64,000 bases of DNA from Bradyrhizobium sp. LHD-71 (lineage in GTDB: Bacteria > Pseudomonadota > Alphaproteobacteria > Rhizobiales > Xanthobacteraceae). The notes below the pieces were generated by a model. The model searched no databases and was not told the origin of the DNA. It saw nothing but the letters and a program-made list of their open reading frames with translations. The stretch covers positions 124,001-188,000 of the forward strand of contig NZ_JAVIFX010000004.1 of the NCBI RefSeq assembly GCF_031157255.1, read 5' to 3'. Position 1 is the first letter of the stretch. Each line of letters starts with the position of its first letter. The position numbers and the translations under genes were made by a program. Below are positions 50,114-59,197 of this stretch, piece after piece.

Positions 50114-52171
50114 CTACGAAGCCTTCTTCTCGTCACGCAGGCGCGCGTTGGCGAATCCGACATACCAGTCGAGACAGCCGGGGTTTGCCATCGCGTCGCG
50201 GTTGATGACCTTGTCGATCGGCTGTCCGAGCAGCAGCTTCTTGATCGGCAGCTCCTGCTTCTTGCCCGACAGGGTGCGTGGGATCTCGGCAACCTGGAAG
50301 ATGCCATTCGGTACGAAACGCGGCGACAGAGCGTTGCGGATCGCGCCTGAGATCGTTGCCTTGATCGCCTCATCGAGCTGCAGGCCTTCTCGCAGCACCA
50401 CAAACAGCGGCATGTAGCTTTCGCGGCCAAGATATTCGAGATCGACCACCATTGAATCGAGCACCTCCGGCAACACTTCCACCGCACTGTAGAGCTCGCT
50501 GGTGCCCATGCGCAGCCCATGCCGGTTGATGGTCGCATCGCTGCGGCCGTAAATGATGCAGCCGCCGTTCGGCGTGACCTTCAGCCAGTCGCCGTGACGC
50601 CACGCCGGCCCGCGCCCAGAGCCGTCGAAGTTCGACGGATACATATCGAAGTAGCTCGCGAGGTAACGTTTCTTGTCCTGGTCGCCCCAAAAATAGAGGG
50701 GCATCGATGGCAGCGGCTCGAGACACACCAGTTCGCCGACGTCGTTGACGATCGGCTTTCCCTTTTCATCGAGCGCTTCGACTGCGCAGCCGAGCATCCG
50801 GCACTGCATCTCGCCCGCAATCACCGGCAGCTCGCGGTTTCCGCCGACGAAAGCACCGGCGAAGTCCGTGCCGCCTGACATGTTGCACCACCAGATGTCC
50901 TCTTGCGCGGCATTGCCATTGGCTGCTGCGAGCTTCGCAAACTGTTCGGTGCCCCAGCGCTGCGCCTCCTCGCTCATCGGCGAACCGGTGGTTCCGATCG
51001 CGCGAATTGCGGACAGGTCACCACAGGCAGCGAGATCGAGATCGGCCTTCGCGCAATTGGCAAAGAACGCGGCACCCGCACCGAAGAACGTCACGCCGGT
51101 TTCCGCACCGAAGCGCCACAACGTTCCCCAGTCCGGCTTGTCCTTTGCTCCTCCGGGATTGCCATCGTAAATGCAGCACGTCGTGCCGTTGAGCAGCCCG
51201 TTCGTCTGACAGTTCCACATCACCCAACCGGTCGACGAGTACCAGTGATAGCGCTCACCATAGGAATTCGTCGCGTAGCTGCAGCCGACATCGTTGTGAA
51301 GCACGTTCAGGGCCAGCGACATCACAAGAATTCCGCCGTGACCGTGGACAATCGGCTTCGGCAGACCGGTCGTGCCGCTGGAATAGACGATCCACAGCGG
51401 ATGATCGAACGCCACCCATTCGGGCTCAAACGCCGTCGTCTGCGCATCGTCGCGCGCGACAGTTTCCGCGAAACGAACGGTGTCGGAAACGGCGGCCGTG
51501 CCGAGATTGTCGTGCAGAATGACATGCTGCACGCTCGGCAGCGCCGCACGTAACTCTTTCACAACCTCGGTCCGGTCATGGTCCTTACCGGCGTAGCTGA
51601 CGCCGTCGCAGGCGATCAGCACCTTCGGCTCGATCTGCTTGAATCGATCAAGCACAGCCGCGGTGCCCATATCCGGCGCGCAGATGCTCCAGATGCCGCC
51701 GATGCTGGCTGTTGCGAAGAAAGCGACCATCGCCTCGATGATATTCGGCAAGTAGGCCGCAACGCGATCGCCTGGCATCACGCCTTGCGCCTTCAAGTGC
51801 AGGGCAAGTGAAGCGGATTGCCGCTTCAGCTCCGGCCATGACAATTCGCGCTGCAAGCCTTTTTCGTTGCGGCTGATCACAGCCGGCAACCCCGCCTGAT
51901 TCGCCGCCTTCACATGCCGGAATATCTGCCGCGCATAGTTGACCTGCGCGCCCGGAAACCAGGCGGCGTTCGGCATGTCGCGCCGGCCAAGAATCGCGCT
52001 GTGCGGCGTCGGCGACTGGATCGCAAAATAGTCCCAGATGCTCTGCCAATAGGCATCGAGATCGGTGACCGACCAGCGCCACATCTCGTCATAAGAGGCA
52101 AATGACAGGCCGCGCGTGTCCTTCAGCCATTGCCGGTAAAGGGCGATCTGGGGAATGTATGGCGCACTCAT
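50114..52171 (-). CDS. aacS: Acetoacetate-CoA ligase
   Basis: A 685-residue ATP-dependent AMP-forming enzyme that activates acetoacetate to acetoacetyl-CoA in the cytosol. The AMP-binding core WIVYSSGTTGLPKPIVHGHGG is near residue 270, with a GERYHWYSSTGWVMWN segment near 315, GRSDATINRHGLRMGTSE near 530 and the C-terminal Lys region PRTLSGKKQELPIKKLL. Length and motifs match the acetoacetyl-CoA synthetase group. It serves ketone-body use or polyhydroxybutyrate/leucine breakdown. The ATG at 52171 lies in the middle of a longer open frame without a strong ribosome site. Confidence 0.9.
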   Translation of the reverse strand: MSAPYIPQIALYRQWLKDTRGLSFASYDEMWRWSVTDLDAYWQSIWDYFAIQSPTPHSAILGRRDMPNAAWFPGAQVNYARQIFRHVKAANQAGLPAVISRNEKGLQRELSWPELKRQSASLALHLKAQGVMPGDRVAAYLPNIIEAMVAFFATASIGGIWSICAPDMGTAAVLDRFKQIEPKVLIACDGVSYAGKDHDRTEVVKELRAALPSVQHVILHDNLGTAAVSDTVRFAETVARDDAQTTAFEPEWVAFDHPLWIVYSSGTTGLPKPIVHGHGGILVMSLALNVLHNDVGCSYATNSYGERYHWYSSTGWVMWNCQTNGLLNGTTCCIYDGNPGGAKDKPDWGTLWRFGAETGVTFFGAGAAFFANCAKADLDLAACGDLSAIRAIGTTGSPMSEEAQRWGTEQFAKLAAANGNAAQEDIWWCNMSGGTDFAGAFVGGNRELPVIAGEMQCRMLGCAVEALDEKGKPIVNDVGELVCLEPLPSMPLYFWGDQDKKRYLASYFDMYPSNFDGSGRGPAWRHGDWLKVTPNGGCIIYGRSDATINRHGLRMGTSELYSAVEVLPEVLDSMVVDLEYLGRESYMPLFVVLREGLQLDEAIKATISGAIRNALSPRFVPNGIFQVAEIPRTLSGKKQELPIKKLLLGQPIDKVINRDAMANPGCLDWYVGFANARLRDEKKAS

Positions 52172-52328
52172 GAGGCGGTCTTGGCGTTTCCGTGTCGGTT
52201 TCGTTAGCTGGAAATTACGAAGGGACCGAGCATGAGTCGATAGCGCTCGTGCGCGGGATTGAGTTTCGGGCCAGCCCGGGACTCCGGATGAGAAATCGGA
52301 TAGTCTCCGCGCCCGCAAAGGAAGTCCT

Positions 52329-53930
52329 ATGACACTGAAATCCTCGTTCTGGTCGTTTCCCTACGTCTCGCAGCGCATGCCGCTCCTGGCGGAGAATGTC
52401 GTCAGCACATCGCAACCGCTGGCGTCCGCCGCGGGCCTGTCGATGTATCTGCGCGGCGGCAACGCTGTCGATGCGGCGCTTGCCACGGCGATCACCCTGA
52501 CGGTGGTCGAGCCGTGCCAAAATGGCATCGGCGGCGACGCCTTCGCGCTGATCTGGGCGGACGGCAAGCTGCACGGGCTGAATGCGTCGGGACGCGCGCC
52601 GAAACGGATGACCGCTGAGCACTTCAAAGGGCGCGACAGCATGCCGATGCGGGGTTGGGACTCGGTGACAGTTCCAGGCACTGTGTCCGCCTGGCGCACC
52701 GTGTCGGAGAAGTTCGGCAAGCTGCCGTTTGCCGACCTGTTCGAGCCGGCGATCCGCTATGCGACAGACGGCTATCTTGTTTCGCCGACGGTACAGCGGC
52801 AGTGGCAGGCACAGGTCGCCGACCTGCTGCCGCAGCCGGGCTATCGCGAGGCCTTCGCACCACAGGGCCGCGCACCGCTGCCCGGCGAAAAGTTCATTTG
52901 TCCCGGCCAGGCGCGAACGCTCACGCGCATCGCCGAAAGCAAGGGCGACGACTTCTATCACGGCGAACTGGCTGCGGCGATCGCCGCCCACGCGCGCAAT
53001 ACTGGCGGCCTGATCGAGGAAGCCGATCTTGCCGCCCACAGGCCTGACTGGGTCGAACCGATCTCGATGAACTACCGCGACGTGACGTTGCACGAGATCG
53101 GGCCGAACGGTCAGGGCATCGGCGCGCTGATTGCGCTCGGCATCCTCGACAACTTCAACATCGATCCCCAAGACGCCGACGGACCGCTCGCGCAGCATCT
53201 GAAGATCGAGGCGATCAAGCTGGCGATCGCCGACATGAGCGAGTATGTCGGCGATCCCGACGCGATGCGCAACGTGACCGCCGGCCACCTGCTCGATCCG
53301 GCCTACCTGCACAAGCGTGCGACGCTGATCGATATCGACCGCGCGTCGCCTGCACGCGCCGGTTCACCGATCAACGGTGGCACCGTGTACCTGACCGCCG
53401 CCGACAAGGACGGCATGATGGTGTCGTTCATCCAGTCGAACTTCAAAGGCTTCGGCTCCGGCGTCGTCGTGCCGAACACCGGCATCGCCCTGCAGAACCG
53501 CGCCTTCGGGTTCAACCTGAAACAGGGCCATCCCAATCAGGTCGGCCCCGGCAAACGGCCGTTCCACACCATCATCCCCGGTTTCGTGACGAAGGGCGGC
53601 GCGCCGTTGATGAGCTTCGGCGTGATGGGCGGATCGATGCAGGCGCAGGGCCATCTGCAGATCGTGTCGCGCATCGCCGACCACGGGCAGAACCCGCAGG
53701 CCGCGAGCGACGCGCCGCGCTGGCGCGTGCAGGACGACAATTCGACCGTCGCCGTGGAATGGAATTTTCCGAAGCAAACGATCGAGGGCCTGAAGGCGCG
53801 CGGCCACAAGATCGTCGTCGCGCCGCGCTTTGATACCGAGTTCGGCTGCGGCCAGTTCGCACTGAAGATCGACGGTGGCTATCTCGCCGCATCTGATCAT
53901 CGCAAGGATGGCTATCCGGTCGGGATGTAA
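52329..53930 (+). CDS. Gamma-glutamyltransferase-family protein (cytosolic)
   Basis: A 533-residue Ntn-hydrolase-type enzyme. The likely autocleavage nucleophile is T352 in NGGTVYLTAADKDG, and the early GGNAVDAALATAITLTVVEP, GIGGDAFALIW and SVTVPGTVSAW segments are typical. It lacks a signal peptide, unlike classic periplasmic GGT. Family enzymes hydrolyse gamma-glutamyl or acyl amide bonds; some act on cephalosporin side chains or oxamates. AAGGAAG precedes the ATG. It is divergent from the acetoacetyl-CoA synthetase gene and its 3' end overlaps the convergent LLM gene by 19 bases. Confidence 0.87.
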   Translation: MTLKSSFWSFPYVSQRMPLLAENVVSTSQPLASAAGLSMYLRGGNAVDAALATAITLTVVEPCQNGIGGDAFALIWADGKLHGLNASGRAPKRMTAEHFKGRDSMPMRGWDSVTVPGTVSAWRTVSEKFGKLPFADLFEPAIRYATDGYLVSPTVQRQWQAQVADLLPQPGYREAFAPQGRAPLPGEKFICPGQARTLTRIAESKGDDFYHGELAAAIAAHARNTGGLIEEADLAAHRPDWVEPISMNYRDVTLHEIGPNGQGIGALIALGILDNFNIDPQDADGPLAQHLKIEAIKLAIADMSEYVGDPDAMRNVTAGHLLDPAYLHKRATLIDIDRASPARAGSPINGGTVYLTAADKDGMMVSFIQSNFKGFGSGVVVPNTGIALQNRAFGFNLKQGHPNQVGPGKRPFHTIIPGFVTKGGAPLMSFGVMGGSMQAQGHLQIVSRIADHGQNPQAASDAPRWRVQDDNSTVAVEWNFPKQTIEGLKARGHKIVVAPRFDTEFGCGQFALKIDGGYLAASDHRKDGYPVGM

Positions 53931-54928
53931 TACATCGGCATGATCTCCCGGCGCACCAGCTCGATCGTCCTCAGCGAGGCGTCCTTCGGCAGGTTGCCGA
54001 ACGCCACACGGCACAGGAGATAGTTGACGCCGGCTTCGCTGACCTGCGCGCGCAGCTTGTCGCGGACCGTGGCGAGCGATCCGACCAGGCAGACACCGGC
54101 TGCGTCGGCAGCCTCGAAATCCTCGGGGAAGTTTGTGGTGGGCTTGACATTGTGCTGGCGCCAAAGGAGCAGCAGGTTGTCGATCCATTGCTGGTAGGCA
54201 GGGCGTGCCAGTGCGCGCGCCTCCGCATCGGTTTCGGCGATGATCATGTGCCGGCTCATCCCCATCATCGGCAGTGTGTGGTCGCTCCTTCCCGACGCCT
54301 GCCAGATGGACCGGTAGCGGTCCGTGACCTTCCGCGCCATGGCAGCCGGGCCGTTGCCGATGATGTTGATGCCACGCTCGGCAACCCAGTCGAGACTCTC
54401 CGGCCGACCGAGACCGTACCAGAGCGGCGGCATCGGCTGCTGAAGGGGGTGCAATGGGATCGGCACATTCTCGAAACTGTAGTGCTTGCCACGGTGGCTA
54501 AGGACGTCGCAGGTGAAGCCTCTGAAGAGGATTTCCGTCACTTCCTGGAAGATGTCGGGCGCATCCGCTGGATCGACGTCGAAGAAGCCGAGTTCGATCG
54601 GCGAGATGCCGCGACCGATACCGACATCGAGCCGTCCCTTGCTCAAGTGATCGAGCATGCAGATTTCGTCCAGGATGCGCAAAGGATGATAGAGGCTCAG
54701 CGTGAAGACCAGCGCACCGAGGCGCAATGACCTGGTCCGCTGCGCGGCGGCAGCAAGAAACACGCTCGGCGAAGGCGCGAGCCCAAGCGGCGTGCCGTGG
54801 TGCTCGGCAAGATGGTAGCCATAGAAACCGGCACGGTCGCAGGCTTCGAGAATCTGCAGGCGGTTTTCGTATTGGACGGCTGTGTCCTCGCCGGACCGGT
54901 CCATGTGGTCGAACAGGCCAAACCGCAT
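53912..54928 (-). CDS. LLM-class flavin-dependent oxidoreductase
   Basis: A 338-residue luciferase-like monooxygenase with a TIM barrel: MRFGLFDHMDRSG at the start, YGYHLAEHHGTPLGLAPSP near 37, RLDVGIGRGISPIE near 103. It uses reduced flavin to oxidise an organic substrate. GGGGAGGGG precedes the ATG. It is transcribed after the GNAT gene (gap 66 bases) and convergent with the GGT-like gene, sharing 19 bases at the 3' ends. The substrate is unknown. Confidence 0.88.
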   Translation of the reverse strand: MRFGLFDHMDRSGEDTAVQYENRLQILEACDRAGFYGYHLAEHHGTPLGLAPSPSVFLAAAAQRTRSLRLGALVFTLSLYHPLRILDEICMLDHLSKGRLDVGIGRGISPIELGFFDVDPADAPDIFQEVTEILFRGFTCDVLSHRGKHYSFENVPIPLHPLQQPMPPLWYGLGRPESLDWVAERGINIIGNGPAAMARKVTDRYRSIWQASGRSDHTLPMMGMSRHMIIAETDAEARALARPAYQQWIDNLLLLWRQHNVKPTTNFPEDFEAADAAGVCLVGSLATVRDKLRAQVSEAGVNYLLCRVAFGNLPKDASLRTIELVRREIMPMYYIPTG

Positions 54929-54994
54929 CCGCCCCTCCCCGTCTTCTGTTCCGTTATCCGGCTTTGATCGGAACTATAAGAAGAGGCTTTCGCT

Positions 54995-55594
54995 TTAGCC
55001 AGCGGCGGCAAGCAGCGGCACCGCACGGCTGGACCGCGCACACGGCACGTCCTGCGCGATGCGAATATCCCTGGTGAACCGCACGAGCTTCCAGTCGCCC
55101 GGTGGGTGGGTGAGACGGTAGCCGCGCCTGCGGGCAAGCCCAAGCATTTCACGATTCGTTGGCAGCGCGTCGCCAAAAATCACCGCGGCGCCGATCGCCA
55201 CGGCGCGGCATTCCAGATTGGCAAGCAGCGCCGAACCCACGCCATGTCCGTGCCAGTCGTCGGCAACGGAAATACCGACCTCGACGGCCTGCGCCTGAGG
55301 GTCAAGGGCATAGCGCGCTTCGCCGATGATCGTCCTTGCATCGGCCGCACCGAACTCGGCGAGCACCGCGAAGTGGTGCGCCTCGCCGGTGCGCAGCATC
55401 CGTTCAAACTCCGATGGCGGCACGCCGCGCGTCGCACCGAGAAATCTGTTGTAATGCGACTGGGACGAGAGCCCGCCGAAATAGCGGCGCAGCGGCTCGA
55501 TATCGCTCGGCTCGACGAAGCGAACGGTCATCGCCCTGCCCCTCCACAACTGCAGAACGTCCGCGAACTGGCGCAGGTCGTGTAGAGGAATCAT
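54995..55594 (-). CDS. GNAT-family N-acetyltransferase
   Basis: A 199-residue acetyl-CoA-dependent transferase. The acetyl-CoA motif is VADDWHGHGVGSALLANLE (near 110-128), and the N-terminal VRFVEPSDIEPLRRYFGGLS region is usual for GNATs fused after CoA-ligase or for stand-alone acetyltransferases of this type. GAGAG precedes the ATG. It sits 21 bases after the DUF1127 gene on the same strand. The substrate is unknown. Confidence 0.85.
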   Translation of the reverse strand: MIPLHDLRQFADVLQLWRGRAMTVRFVEPSDIEPLRRYFGGLSSQSHYNRFLGATRGVPPSEFERMLRTGEAHHFAVLAEFGAADARTIIGEARYALDPQAQAVEVGISVADDWHGHGVGSALLANLECRAVAIGAAVIFGDALPTNREMLGLARRRGYRLTHPPGDWKLVRFTRDIRIAQDVPCARSSRAVPLLAAAG

Positions 55595-55615
55595 CGTGCC
55601 GCTCTCTGCAGCCGG

Positions 55616-55819
55616 TCAGGCGCGCCAGAATGGCTTGTTCACTTCCTCGGCGATGGTCGACCAGGACAGGCCGATGTCATGCAGATCCCGCTCGCTCCAG
55701 CGCGAAAGTTCCCGTCGGGCCCGCGCCCGCTCGCTCCAGCTCCGAAGTATCGCGAGAGCACCGCGGAAGAAACCAGATTCATGACTATTTATCAGGGTAG
55801 GGACGGTATATGTGGTCAT
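55616..55819 (-). CDS. DUF1127 small protein
   Basis: A 67-residue protein with the DUF1127 motif in its second half: RARARRELSRWSERDLHDIGLSW, ending in a short tail (STIAEEVNKPFW). AAGGAGAT is a strong ribosome site before the ATG. Short Arg-rich DUF1127 proteins in alphaproteobacteria have been tied to RNA turnover and phosphate or sRNA responses. Divergent from a GcvA-like LysR gene, an arrangement common in Bradyrhizobium relatives; the LysR protein probably controls it. Confidence 0.88.
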   Translation of the reverse strand: MTTYTVPTLINSHESGFFRGALAILRSWSERARARRELSRWSERDLHDIGLSWSTIAEEVNKPFWRA

Positions 55820-55868
55820 GGCAGAAATCTCCTTTGACTACCTGTTAGCAGCAACCTCTGCCAGATTC

Positions 55869-55880
55869 TGTCAGTTGACA
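55869..55880. promoter_or_regulatory. LysR-type operator/promoter candidate
   Basis: TGTCA-GT-TGACA is a perfect palindrome in the 110-base gap between the divergent DUF1127 and LysR genes, and its right half gives a -35-like TTGACA for the LysR side. It may be the LysR binding site. Confidence 0.45.
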
Positions 55881-55929
55881 AACGACACTTTGTCCCCGAA
55901 TCTATGAGATAATTTCATGCATCGGAGTC

Positions 55930-56865
55930 ATGGAGATGTCACGTCTCCCGTCCCTCAACGGCTTGCGCGCATTCGAAGCCGCCGCGCGGCATCTGAGTTT
56001 TACGAAGGCTGCCGAGGAGCTGAACGTCACGCAGACGGCGATCAGTCATCAGATCAAGCGGCTCGAGGAGGAACTGGGCTTGCGCCTGTTCATCCGTCAG
56101 AATCGCACTTTGACGCTGACGGCCGAAGCGCGCGATTACCTGCCAGGTATACGCGCAGCGTTTCAGGACCTGCGGCTGGCCACCGAACGGTTGAAGCGCA
56201 AGGAGAGCGAAAACGCGCTGATCGTCACCACGATCGCCTCATTCGCCGCCAAATGGCTGATGCCACGCCTGTCCCGCTTCCAGCAATTGCATCCGGCGAT
56301 CGATGTGCGGGTGACCACCTCGACCGAATTGGCCGATTTCTCGCGCGATGGCGTGGATGTTGGAATCCGCTACGGCCATGGCAAATGGGCGGGCCTGCGC
56401 TCGGACTGGCTGATGGCCGAAGAGCTGTTTCCGGTTTGCAGCCCCGTTTTACTGACGGGCAAACACCCCATCAGGGCGCCGGAAGATCTCAAGAAACACA
56501 CGCTGCTCTATTCCAGCCACGACATGGAAGACGACTGGCGACTCTGGCTGACGGCCGCCGGCGAGCCGTTGGACATCCTCAAGCAGCCATCGCTGACCTT
56601 CGACATGATCTTCATGACTGTTCAGGCGGCGATCGACGGGCTTGGCGTCGCCGTCGGACGAACCGCATTCGTCGAGAGCGATCTTGCGGCAGGACGGCTG
56701 GTTGCGCCATTCGACGTGACGCTGCCGATCGATGTCGGCTTCTATCTCGTGTGCCCGGAAGCGTCGGCTGACACGCCGAAAATCGCTGCGTTCCGCGAGT
56801 GGCTGCTCGCCACCGCCCAGCGCGACAAGCAGGTTCCCGTTCAGCCGATGCTCAAGAGAGCGTAG
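55930..56865 (+). CDS. LysR-family regulator (GcvA type)
   Basis: A 311-residue regulator: N-terminal winged helix (LNGLRAFEAAARHLSFTKAAEELNVTQTAISHQIKRLEEELG) is split into recognisable halves, followed by a substrate-binding domain with TTIASFAAKWLMPRLSRFQ and VDVGIRYGHGKWAGL, the GcvA subgroup pattern. It likely controls the divergent DUF1127-GNAT-LLM genes or itself. A second ATG two codons in (55936) is also possible. The next gene lies 127 bases downstream. Confidence 0.9.
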   Translation: MEMSRLPSLNGLRAFEAAARHLSFTKAAEELNVTQTAISHQIKRLEEELGLRLFIRQNRTLTLTAEARDYLPGIRAAFQDLRLATERLKRKESENALIVTTIASFAAKWLMPRLSRFQQLHPAIDVRVTTSTELADFSRDGVDVGIRYGHGKWAGLRSDWLMAEELFPVCSPVLLTGKHPIRAPEDLKKHTLLYSSHDMEDDWRLWLTAAGEPLDILKQPSLTFDMIFMTVQAAIDGLGVAVGRTAFVESDLAAGRLVAPFDVTLPIDVGFYLVCPEASADTPKIAAFREWLLATAQRDKQVPVQPMLKRA

Positions 56866-56992
56866 CGACCGCCTGTCGAAGAGGTCGCGTTTTCCTGGTG
56901 ACAGGCAACAATCTGCTTTGGACAGTCGCCACCCGCGGAGGGTAGATTCGCTCGGATAGAAGGCTTGCACCGTTCGATTCAGGCGAAGGCAC

Positions 56993-57970
56993 ATGGCAAA
57001 GCATTCTCGCAGCAAAGCTGCCACAGGCACGGTCGCAAGCGAAGTCATCGCGTGCATTGCCGCGCACACGGATCTTCCGCAGGCCGACTTCAGCGCCAAG
57101 CGCAAGATCAAACGCTACGCGGCAGGCGGCAAACGGCGTGGCGCGCTGATCCGCGCGTTGCTCGCCTGGCCGGCGCTGAAACGGCTTGGCTTGCGCCAAC
57201 GGCATTTCAATAAGGCCGGGCTTTCAGGCAAGTCGACGATCGACGACATCGTCGAGGTCATCGCCGCCGTGGCGCAGACCGCCAAGCGCCCGTCCGTCAA
57301 GAAGCGAGCGGTGAAGAAAGGCGCGCGAACCGGCACGACGCGGCGCCCCGTCAAAGCACGGCGAAAGGCAAAGACCTCGGCCCCGAGCAAGACGAAGGCA
57401 GGCGAAAAGGCGAAGCGAGCTGCGGCGAGCAAGACCTCAAAAAGCAAGACATCGAGCAGGCCGGCGAAGAGCAAAACCTCGAACAACAAAACTCTGAAGA
57501 ACAAGCCTCGGAGGGCCAAGACTCCGAAGAAGGTCGCCGCAAAATCCAAACTGCCGCAGGCGCAGTCCAAGTCGCCAAAGAAGAAAGCCGCCAGGAAGGC
57601 AGCCCCGCGACGCGTTGAGACGGCGCCGAAGACGACCGCCGGCAACGAGGCGGCACCGAAGCGGACAGATGCTCCACGCATGAAGCGAACACCGCGCGCT
57701 GTGCGAATGTCGCGCGAGGCGGTGGCTGAACTGAAAGTGCAGCACACCGAGCACGATGTTCGAGCCGAACCGCCCGGCCGTGCGTTTGTTGAATCGAGCT
57801 CGTTTCAAGCTGACGCCATCGATGACGCCGTGTCGTCCGCCATGTCCGGCCCCGACGAAGAGAGCTTTGAATCGAATGCCCGCCCCGATCGCCCTGCGGA
57901 TCATGCAGCGGAGACGCCACGGCCACGTCATGCGAAGGCTTCGCTGCACGATGCGGATCAGGACGGCTGA
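56993..57970 (+). CDS. Lys/Ala-rich histone-H1-like protein with a small N-terminal domain
   Basis: A 325-residue protein in three parts: a compact N-terminal region (1-98, ending STIDDIVEVIAAVAQ), a very basic Lys/Ala/Ser/Thr/Arg-rich tail (about 100-240) like histone H1 or AlgP-type tails, and an acidic Asp/Glu-containing end (about 245-325). GAAGG lies before the ATG. The basic tail suggests nucleic-acid binding. The N-terminal domain has no clear family; its helix pattern is a little like an acyl-carrier fold, which is speculative. It stands alone between LysR and a TRAP operon. The low complexity of the tail makes alignment-based naming unreliable. Confidence 0.6.
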   Translation: MAKHSRSKAATGTVASEVIACIAAHTDLPQADFSAKRKIKRYAAGGKRRGALIRALLAWPALKRLGLRQRHFNKAGLSGKSTIDDIVEVIAAVAQTAKRPSVKKRAVKKGARTGTTRRPVKARRKAKTSAPSKTKAGEKAKRAAASKTSKSKTSSRPAKSKTSNNKTLKNKPRRAKTPKKVAAKSKLPQAQSKSPKKKAARKAAPRRVETAPKTTAGNEAAPKRTDAPRMKRTPRAVRMSREAVAELKVQHTEHDVRAEPPGRAFVESSSFQADAIDDAVSSAMSGPDEESFESNARPDRPADHAAETPRPRHAKASLHDADQDG

Positions 57971-58141
57971 CCCGGTCTGCGATCGGGCTGGCGAAGCCTT
58001 GTGCGGACGGTGACTCGATGAATCGTCAGGACCAAGCATAGCGGTTCGAAAACCAGCTATGGTCAAGTTTTGCGATGGCCAGCAGCGGACGCGCGCCAAT
58101 TGAACACGCCGCTCGTGCGTTCAGCCCGGACGACGGGCGAC

Positions 58142-58168
58142 GGGCGACGGCGTGATGCGCCGCCGCCC
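58142..58168 (-). terminator. GC-rich hairpin after TRAP unit 2
   Basis: GGGCGACGGCG-TGATG-CGCCGCCGCCC (58142-58168) pairs over 11 positions with one mismatch (G-U on the minus transcript). It lies 10 bases after the stop of the last TRAP gene. No U-run is visible on the minus strand, so termination is probable but not proven. Confidence 0.45.
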
Positions 58169-58177
58169 GGATGTCGC

Positions 58178-59155
58178 TCACATCTTCTTATAGGCATCCA
58201 CAAGCGCCTTGCCATCGGCGCCGGCCTTCTTCAGCCAGTCTTCGGTCAGCTGCTCGCCGATCTTCTTGAAGCCATCCTTCAATTCGGTGCTGGGCGGCTG
58301 CACCTTCATGCCCTTGGCCTTGAGCTCGCCAAGATACCAGTTGGACTTGTCCTCCCAGGCTTTCCAGCCGCGCGTCTCGGCAGTCGCCGCTGCCTTCAGA
58401 ATGGCCTCCTGCGTCGGCTTGTCGAGCGCGTCGAGCGCCGCCTTGTTGACGAAGATGAAGTTCTTCGGCAACCACGCCTGCGCATCGTAAAAGTGTGTAA
58501 GCGTCTCCCAGACCTTGGTGTCGTAGCCCGTTCCGCCGGACGAGATGAAGGAGTCAACGATGCCGGTGGCGAGCGCCTGCGGCAGCTCGGCGGCCTGGAC
58601 CGTCACCGACTGCGCCCCGACCAGTTCGCCGATGCGCGTCGTCCCGACGTTGTAGGCGCGCCACTTCAGGCCTTTCATGTCGGCGATCGAGTTCAGGTCC
58701 TTCTTGGCGTAGATGCCTTGCGGCGCCCACGGCACGGCGAACAGCAGCATCAGACCCTGTGCGGCGAGCTTCTTTTCGACCGCTGGCTTTGATGCCTTGT
58801 AAAGCTTCATCGCCTCCGGATAGCTCGTGGCAAGAAACGGCACCACGTCAACGCCGAAGATCGGATCTTCGTTCTCATGGATCGACAGCAGCACCTCGCC
58901 CATCTGCGCCTGTCCGGTCGCGACCGCGCGCTTGATTTCCGGCGCCTTGAACAATGATGCATTGGCATGCACCACGATCTTCAGCTTGCCGTTGGTCGCG
59001 GTTTCCACATCCTTGGCGAACGCCACCAGGTTCTCCGAATGCGGATTGTTGGCGGGATAGCCGGCGGGCAGATTCCAGGTCGTTTGCGCGCTTGCCGCGC
59101 CAATGCCGGCGGCAAGACAGGCCGCGGTAGCAAGAACGATTCTGCGGTTGATCAT
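58178..59155 (-). CDS. TRAP transporter solute-binding protein (DctP family), unit 2
   Basis: A 325-residue periplasmic binding protein with signal peptide (INRRIVLATAACLAAGIGAASAQ). The carboxylate-binding Arg is in LKWRAYNVGTTR, and VQAAELPQALATGIVDSF and PKNFIFVNKAALDAL are typical family segments. It is the last gene of a minus-strand operon with a DctQM pair, a DadA-like flavoprotein and a molybdenum hydroxylase, so the transported compound may be an amino or heterocyclic acid. Confidence 0.9.
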   Translation of the reverse strand: MINRRIVLATAACLAAGIGAASAQTTWNLPAGYPANNPHSENLVAFAKDVETATNGKLKIVVHANASLFKAPEIKRAVATGQAQMGEVLLSIHENEDPIFGVDVVPFLATSYPEAMKLYKASKPAVEKKLAAQGLMLLFAVPWAPQGIYAKKDLNSIADMKGLKWRAYNVGTTRIGELVGAQSVTVQAAELPQALATGIVDSFISSGGTGYDTKVWETLTHFYDAQAWLPKNFIFVNKAALDALDKPTQEAILKAAATAETRGWKAWEDKSNWYLGELKAKGMKVQPPSTELKDGFKKIGEQLTEDWLKKAGADGKALVDAYKKM

Positions 59156-59197
59156 TGGATGCTCCCTTTTGGATTGGCCCGATCTTAGCTCGCCCGG

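Noticed and set aside
57421-57600. A short tandem repeat array in the basic tail of the histone-like gene
   Set aside because: The codons repeat by amino-acid bias (Lys, Ser, Ala), but I see no exact repeat unit at the DNA level.
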